DNA from: Bacteroidales bacterium
Lineage (GTDB): Bacteria > Bacteroidota > Bacteroidia > Bacteroidales > NBLH01
Assembly (NCBI GenBank): GCA_016937695.1
Contig: JAFGWC010000038.1
Span: 1 to 45,519 of the forward strand
DNA length: 45,519 nucleotides
Reading direction: 5' to 3'
Below the pieces are notes generated by a model. It was not told the origin of the DNA and made no database searches. It saw only the letters and a program-made list of their open reading frames with translations. Position numbers and translations under genes: made by a program. Positions 42,311 to 45,519 of this stretch are shown here, piece by piece (positions within the stretch are counted from its first letter, which is position 1; each line of letters starts with the position of its first letter).

Positions 42311-43159
42311 ATGCAATTAGAAATGTTATCTGTTGAATGTCCACATTGCAAAAAGTGGTATTCGCATTCAGAGCTATTATCATATTCTACTTTTGGAAGC
42401 TCCGAATGTTGGTCTGACGGAAAGTGTGTAAATAATAATTTGTCGGAATATTCATTTATGCCTTTTTCAAAATGTGAAAAATGCAATAATTTCTTTTGGT
42501 TTGATGATTGCAGAAAAATAGCTGATTATGAGATAAGTTCTTATTTGAATTCAAATGATGTTGAACCAGAAAATTTAATTTTAATAGTAGATTTTTTAAA
42601 AGACAATCCAGAATTTAAAATAAAAGGGAATTTAGATGTTTCATTAGATTATCCTCATGTTTATTATTGGGAAAATATGCCTAAATACATTATCCCCGAC
42701 TATATTTCAATTCTTGAAAAGAGCAACAATCTAAATAGAGATAGAGAAATATACATAAGAACAAAACTTAGTCAACACATTAATGATTTTGTTCGCAATT
42801 CACAAAATTCTCTAAAATTGCATATTAAATACAGTCGAAGCATTAAAAGTTTTTTCAATTTTAAGCATTTAAAATCACATATTAAGTTTTCGTTTAATAA
42901 TAAAAAACTATATAAAGAGTATGAGCAATTAAGAACGATAAATTTAATGCGATTATCAGAATTATATCAAGAAACTATCGATTATGAAGATTCAAAAATG
43001 TCGTTAATTGAAATTGAAAGAGAGCTAGGTAATTTTGAAAAAGCAAAATTTATAATTAACGGTTTAGATCGAATAGATAAGCAACATAATAAAAATTTCG
43101 TAGAAAGCAGTTTGAAATATGTATTAAAAAACTCGGCTAAGATTTTTAAAATTAGGTGA
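42311..43159 (+). CDS. Unknown protein with N-terminal zinc ribbon, third gene of the KAP module
   Basis: The protein has 282 residues. Two CxxC knuckles (Cys10/Cys13 in ECPHCKKW and Cys55/Cys58 in CEKCNNFFW) frame a zinc-ribbon-like region containing TFGSSECWSDGK. A similar TFG..(W)SDGK plus C..C..FW pattern occurs, as far as I recall, in uncharacterised bacterial proteins with helical-repeat tails. The C-terminal half (about 130-282) is helical, and residues about 195-255 read like one or two TPR-type helix pairs (LMRLSELYQET, LGNFEKAKFII). It follows the 143-residue protein by 6 bases. Function unknown; recognition of a protein or nucleic acid ligand is a guess from the ribbon. Confidence 0.6.
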   Translation: MQLEMLSVECPHCKKWYSHSELLSYSTFGSSECWSDGKCVNNNLSEYSFMPFSKCEKCNNFFWFDDCRKIADYEISSYLNSNDVEPENLILIVDFLKDNPEFKIKGNLDVSLDYPHVYYWENMPKYIIPDYISILEKSNNLNRDREIYIRTKLSQHINDFVRNSQNSLKLHIKYSRSIKSFFNFKHLKSHIKFSFNNKKLYKEYEQLRTINLMRLSELYQETIDYEDSKMSLIEIERELGNFEKAKFIINGLDRIDKQHNKNFVESSLKYVLKNSAKIFKIR

Positions 43160-43707
43160 TTAAGTATGATTTGTGATTTAAAAATCAAAAAAAAAATATT
43201 GAAAATGAAAATCTTCGACTTAAAAAGTATTTTTGGCTAATAGATTTGAATTATTGATGAAATATTTCTATACTGGCAAAATTAAGTGTTTTTAAAATTT
43301 GTTTCGTTTATAAATGACGTGGAATATAATCATTTGCTTTATAAAAAAACAAACTATTTTTGTATATAGTATCGTAATTAATTAATTTGTTATCAATAAA
43401 TATCTTATTTTGAAATGTTTTTATAACACCAATATTATTGTAGACTTCTGGATAATTAATTAAAAATTCATGTACTTTAAGGTAATAATTTAAAAAACAC
43501 CATCATTCAAGGTGCTGTTAAATAAAACATTGTAAGTATTTGGTAATTAATTATATACAACGTTGCCGATTTTAATGATTTTTGCATATTAGTATCAGAA
43601 TTGTAAAAAAAACAACGAAAATTTAATAAAAATGCAATAAGTTAAAAGTAAATTAGTTTAATTTTATAAAGATAAAATTTTAATTAAACAACTTAAAATC
43701 TGTTATT
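43160..43707. other. 548-base gap after the KAP module
   Basis: Very AT-rich. It contains a stop-free run on the - strand (43308-43502, listed separately), a weak hairpin around 43490-43517 (CACC/GGTG) and a palindromic CAACGTTG at 43559-43566. It also holds the leader of the two-repeat secreted protein, whose promoter lacks an exact TAnnTTTG. No RNA gene was recognised. Confidence 0.4.
43308..43502 (-). pseudogene. Possible gene remnant (64-codon open stretch, no ATG)
   Basis: On the - strand the frame from 43502 to the stop at 43308-43310 has no stop for 64 codons and no ATG. Its translation looks protein-like: it includes YLKVHEFLINYPEVYNNI near the start and NDYIPRHL at the end. With stops expected about every 11 codons at this base composition, a run this long is somewhat unusual. 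It may be the tail of a lost gene or a very divergent small gene; chance cannot be excluded. Confidence 0.25.
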
Positions 43708-44703
43708 ATGAAAAGTAAAAAGTTTATGTTTATTGTGCTTATATTTAGCATGTTAGTAATAAGCAATGAAAAATCTTTTTCACAATTTGGTATAACAAAG
43801 CAAGAAATTTCAAATATTGAAAATACAGGACATCAGGTTCAGCTTTGGCAAATATTACCTGAATTTACAAAAAAAGCCGAATATGAAATCAGCATAAAAC
43901 ACGCAGCAGAAGGCGAAAAAGGAAGTTTTTACATAATTGCTTGGGCAGATACAAATAACGATGGCGTTCCTGATAAAGAAATTGGACGTTCAAATTTATT
44001 TACAGCTAAAAATGCAGGCGATTGGAGCAGTTGGATTTTTAAATCAGTTTACGATAAAATATTTGTTGGAAATACCTGGAAACAAAGCGATGATAGAATT
44101 TATTATCAAATTGACGGTAAACTTGAAGGTTATAAAGGGCTGAGTAACAAACTTTTCTATTCGAGAGAGTTTAACGGAAAACCAACACAATCTGTTGGAC
44201 CAAGATTTACAAATATAAAAGTGAGTTTTAAAGATATTGAAAACGATGGTTTTGGAGTAACAGAACAAGAAATTTCAAATATTGAAAATGCCGGACATCA
44301 GGTTCAGCTTTGGCAAATATTACCCGAATTTACAAAAAAAGCCGAATATGAAATCAGCATAAAACACGCAGCAGAAGGCGAAAAAGGCAGTTTTTACATA
44401 ATTGCTTGGGCAGATACAAATAACGATGGCATTCCTGATAAAGAAATTGGACGTTCAAATTTATTTACAGCTAAAAATGCAGGCGATTGGAGCAGTTGGG
44501 CTTTTAAATCGGAATATGATAAAATATTTGTTGGAAATACCTGGAAACAAAGCGATGATAGAATTTATTATCAATCTGGAGGTAATTTAAAAGGCTATAA
44601 AGGCTTAAGTAACAAGTTGTTTTATTCGAGAGAGTTTAACGGAAAGCCAACACAATCAACTTCGCCCAGATATACAAATGTTAAGATTAAAATTTTGAAA
44701 TAG
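43708..44703 (+). CDS. Secreted protein of two near-identical 155-residue repeats
   Basis: The protein has 331 residues with a signal peptide (about 1-26, ending KSFSQ). The mature part is two copies of one module, residues 27-181 and 182-331, differing at only about a dozen to fifteen positions over most of their length. Each copy contains GHQVQLWQILPEF, SIKHAAEGEKGSFYIIAWAD and an acidic loop DTNNDG(V/I)PDKEIG that matches a Ca-binding DxNxDGxxD pattern. NTWKQSDDRIYYQ and FYSREFNGKPTQS follow. The family is not recognised. There is no T9SS tail, so it should be periplasmic or released. It stands alone, flanked by the KAP module and ybaB. Confidence 0.8.
   Translation: MKSKKFMFIVLIFSMLVISNEKSFSQFGITKQEISNIENTGHQVQLWQILPEFTKKAEYEISIKHAAEGEKGSFYIIAWADTNNDGVPDKEIGRSNLFTAKNAGDWSSWIFKSVYDKIFVGNTWKQSDDRIYYQIDGKLEGYKGLSNKLFYSREFNGKPTQSVGPRFTNIKVSFKDIENDGFGVTEQEISNIENAGHQVQLWQILPEFTKKAEYEISIKHAAEGEKGSFYIIAWADTNNDGIPDKEIGRSNLFTAKNAGDWSSWAFKSEYDKIFVGNTWKQSDDRIYYQSGGNLKGYKGLSNKLFYSREFNGKPTQSTSPRYTNVKIKILK
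43786..44700 (+). repeat. Tandem 465-bp direct repeat inside the secreted-protein gene
   Basis: Unit 1 (43786-44250) and unit 2 (44251 to about 44700) are in phase, offset by exactly 465 bases (155 codons), with long stretches identical at DNA level (for example around 43801 and 44266). The low third-position divergence points to a recent duplication or ongoing gene conversion. Confidence 0.9.
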
Positions 44704-44792
44704 AGTATTTTTGATTTTTTTAATGTGAAGAGCGCAGTGTGCTTGTTTTCAGTGCTTTACGTTCTTTTGTGTTTTAGGTCTTAAAAATAAAA

Positions 44793-45110
44793 TTACTTGC
44801 CAAAAATATTTCCTAAATTGGGCATTGCGCCTTGTGCTGCTTTTGCCATTTCAATTTCCTGAATTGATTTTGCTTGTTCTAAAGCTTTATTTACGGCAAC
44901 AATTATTAAGTCTTCAATTGCTTCTTTATCAGCATCTTGCATTAAATTATCTGAAATGCTGATATTAGTAATTTTCATATTTGCATTGGCTGTAACTTTA
45001 ACCATTCCGCTTTCTGATTCGGCATCAACAAACACTGAATCTAAACGTTTTTTTGTTTCTTCTATTTTTTTTTGAGCTTCTTGCATTTTGCCCATTAAAT
45101 CTCCTAACAT
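44793..45110 (-). CDS. YbaB/EbfC-family nucleoid-associated protein
   Basis: The protein has 105 residues. It starts MLGDLMGKMQEAQKKIEETK and has the tweezer-shaped dimer pattern of the family: a long N-terminal helix, then SESGMVKVTANANMKITNISIS, then a C-terminal helix (EDLIIVAVNKALEQAK). YbaB proteins bind DNA with little sequence preference and are often linked to recombination genes; none is adjacent here. It lies 36 bases downstream of the SPOR-like gene. A candidate -7 box TACTTTTG occurs at 45134-45141 on the - strand in that gap, so it may also have its own promoter. Confidence 0.93.
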   Translation of the reverse strand: MLGDLMGKMQEAQKKIEETKKRLDSVFVDAESESGMVKVTANANMKITNISISDNLMQDADKEAIEDLIIVAVNKALEQAKSIQEIEMAKAAQGAMPNLGNIFGK

Positions 45111-45146
45111 AATTTCGATTTTTTTATTTTTTACAAAAGTAGAAAA

Positions 45147-45519
45147 TTATTTAAGCATTTTTTCGGCTTCTTCGAGCGAAATTCTGTTTTTTTGGTAAAA
45201 AGCAACAACAAAAGCATCTTCAAAACCATGTTTTACTGCAAGTAATCTAAATGTTTCGCATTCATTTTGGTTTGAACAATTACCAATTGTGTATTTGTAT
45301 AAACCATCTCTAAAGTAATAATCAACAGGTTGTAAACCTTCGAAAAGGTTTGAGTTTAAAGGAATTTTTTTCCACGAAGATTTAATTTGTACTTTATAAA
45401 TTATTGATTCTTTATCTCTTTTGTATGTAACGGGTTTATTAACAGGCTTTTCGCTATGTGTTGCAAACATTAAAATTGTTTCGCCTTTCCAGCTGTTATA
45501 TCCAATTTTAAAATCTAAA
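45147..45519 (-). CDS. SPOR-like C-terminal part of a probable N-acetylmuramoyl-L-alanine amidase (cut by window end)
   Basis: The frame stays open past the Met codon at 45470 to the end of the window (upstream residues read KIGYNSWKGETIL), so the true start lies outside. The visible ~124 residues contain IIYKVQIKSSWKKIPLNSNL and GLYKYTIGNCSNQNECETFR, then DAFVVAFYQKNRISLEEAEK. That pattern resembles the SPOR-type peptidoglycan-binding tail found on Bacteroidota AmiC-like amidases. The catalytic domain is not in the window, so the amidase call rests on the tail alone; another SPOR-domain envelope protein is possible. Confidence 0.6.
   Translation of the reverse strand, partial: LDFKIGYNSWKGETILMFATHSEKPVNKPVTYKRDKESIIYKVQIKSSWKKIPLNSNLFEGLQPVDYYFRDGLYKYTIGNCSNQNECETFRLLAVKHGFEDAFVVAFYQKNRISLEEAEKMLK

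Noticed and set aside
43559-43566. CAACGTTG palindrome as a mobile-element end
   Set aside because: Only eight bases, with no matching second end found in the window.
1-45519. tRNA, rRNA, CRISPR array or transposase
   Set aside because: No cloverleaf-like stretch, regularly spaced short repeats or recognisable transposase/integrase motif was seen in any gap or frame.

Overview
The window is AT-rich, densely coded chromosomal DNA from a member of the phylum Bacteroidota, probably an environmental Bacteroidia-like lineage. Four things point there. Two secreted proteins end in type A sorting domains of the type IX secretion system (T9SS). There is a lipidated TamA homologue (TamL). Several genes are preceded by the Bacteroidota -7 box TAnnTTTG. 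A LytS/LytTR two-component pair sits beside a LiaF-like protein. No tRNA, rRNA, CRISPR array, transposase or integrase was seen.

Layout. 1-2817 (+): an envelope-stress type operon with the tail of a LiaF-like protein, a LytS-family kinase, a LytTR regulator and an unknown membrane protein. 3038-7355: trpS and dxs on the + strand with pncB on the - strand between them; trpS and pncB converge on a shared terminator. 7386-23948 (-): a cell-surface region with a six-repeat Ig-like T9SS protein, a sulfatase-modifying-factor-like lectin-type protein, a small SUI1/eIF1-like factor and a giant 3982-codon T9SS protein. 24322-28405 (-): a family 2 glycosyltransferase, TamL and a bacteriohemerythrin. 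28549-32637 (+): frr, thrC, efp and an RsbU-type PP2C phosphatase. 32785-39953 (-): a head-GIN (DUF2807) protein, an unusual double adenylate kinase whose second half has lost its catalytic residues, a GHL10 glycosidase-like protein and a NagZ/beta-lactamase fusion. 40354-43159 (+): a compact three-gene module, coupled at its first junction, with a KAP-family P-loop NTPase (split by an apparent single-base frameshift), an unknown protein and a zinc-ribbon protein. 43708-44703 (+): a secreted protein made of two nearly identical 155-residue repeats. The - strand end holds ybaB and the C-terminal part of a SPOR-like, amidase-type protein.

How the genes fit together. Most of the window is housekeeping: translation (trpS, frr, efp), isoprenoid and NAD precursors (dxs, pncB), threonine synthesis and adenylate balance. 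Interleaved with it are envelope functions: outer-membrane assembly (TamL), peptidoglycan turnover (NagZ fusion, possibly GHL10 and the SPOR protein) and surface adhesin-like proteins exported by T9SS. The parts most worth a second look are the KAP NTPase module, which resembles an accessory or defence cassette, the tandem adenylate kinase with a pseudo-kinase half, the recently duplicated secreted protein, and several MITE-like inverted repeats between genes.
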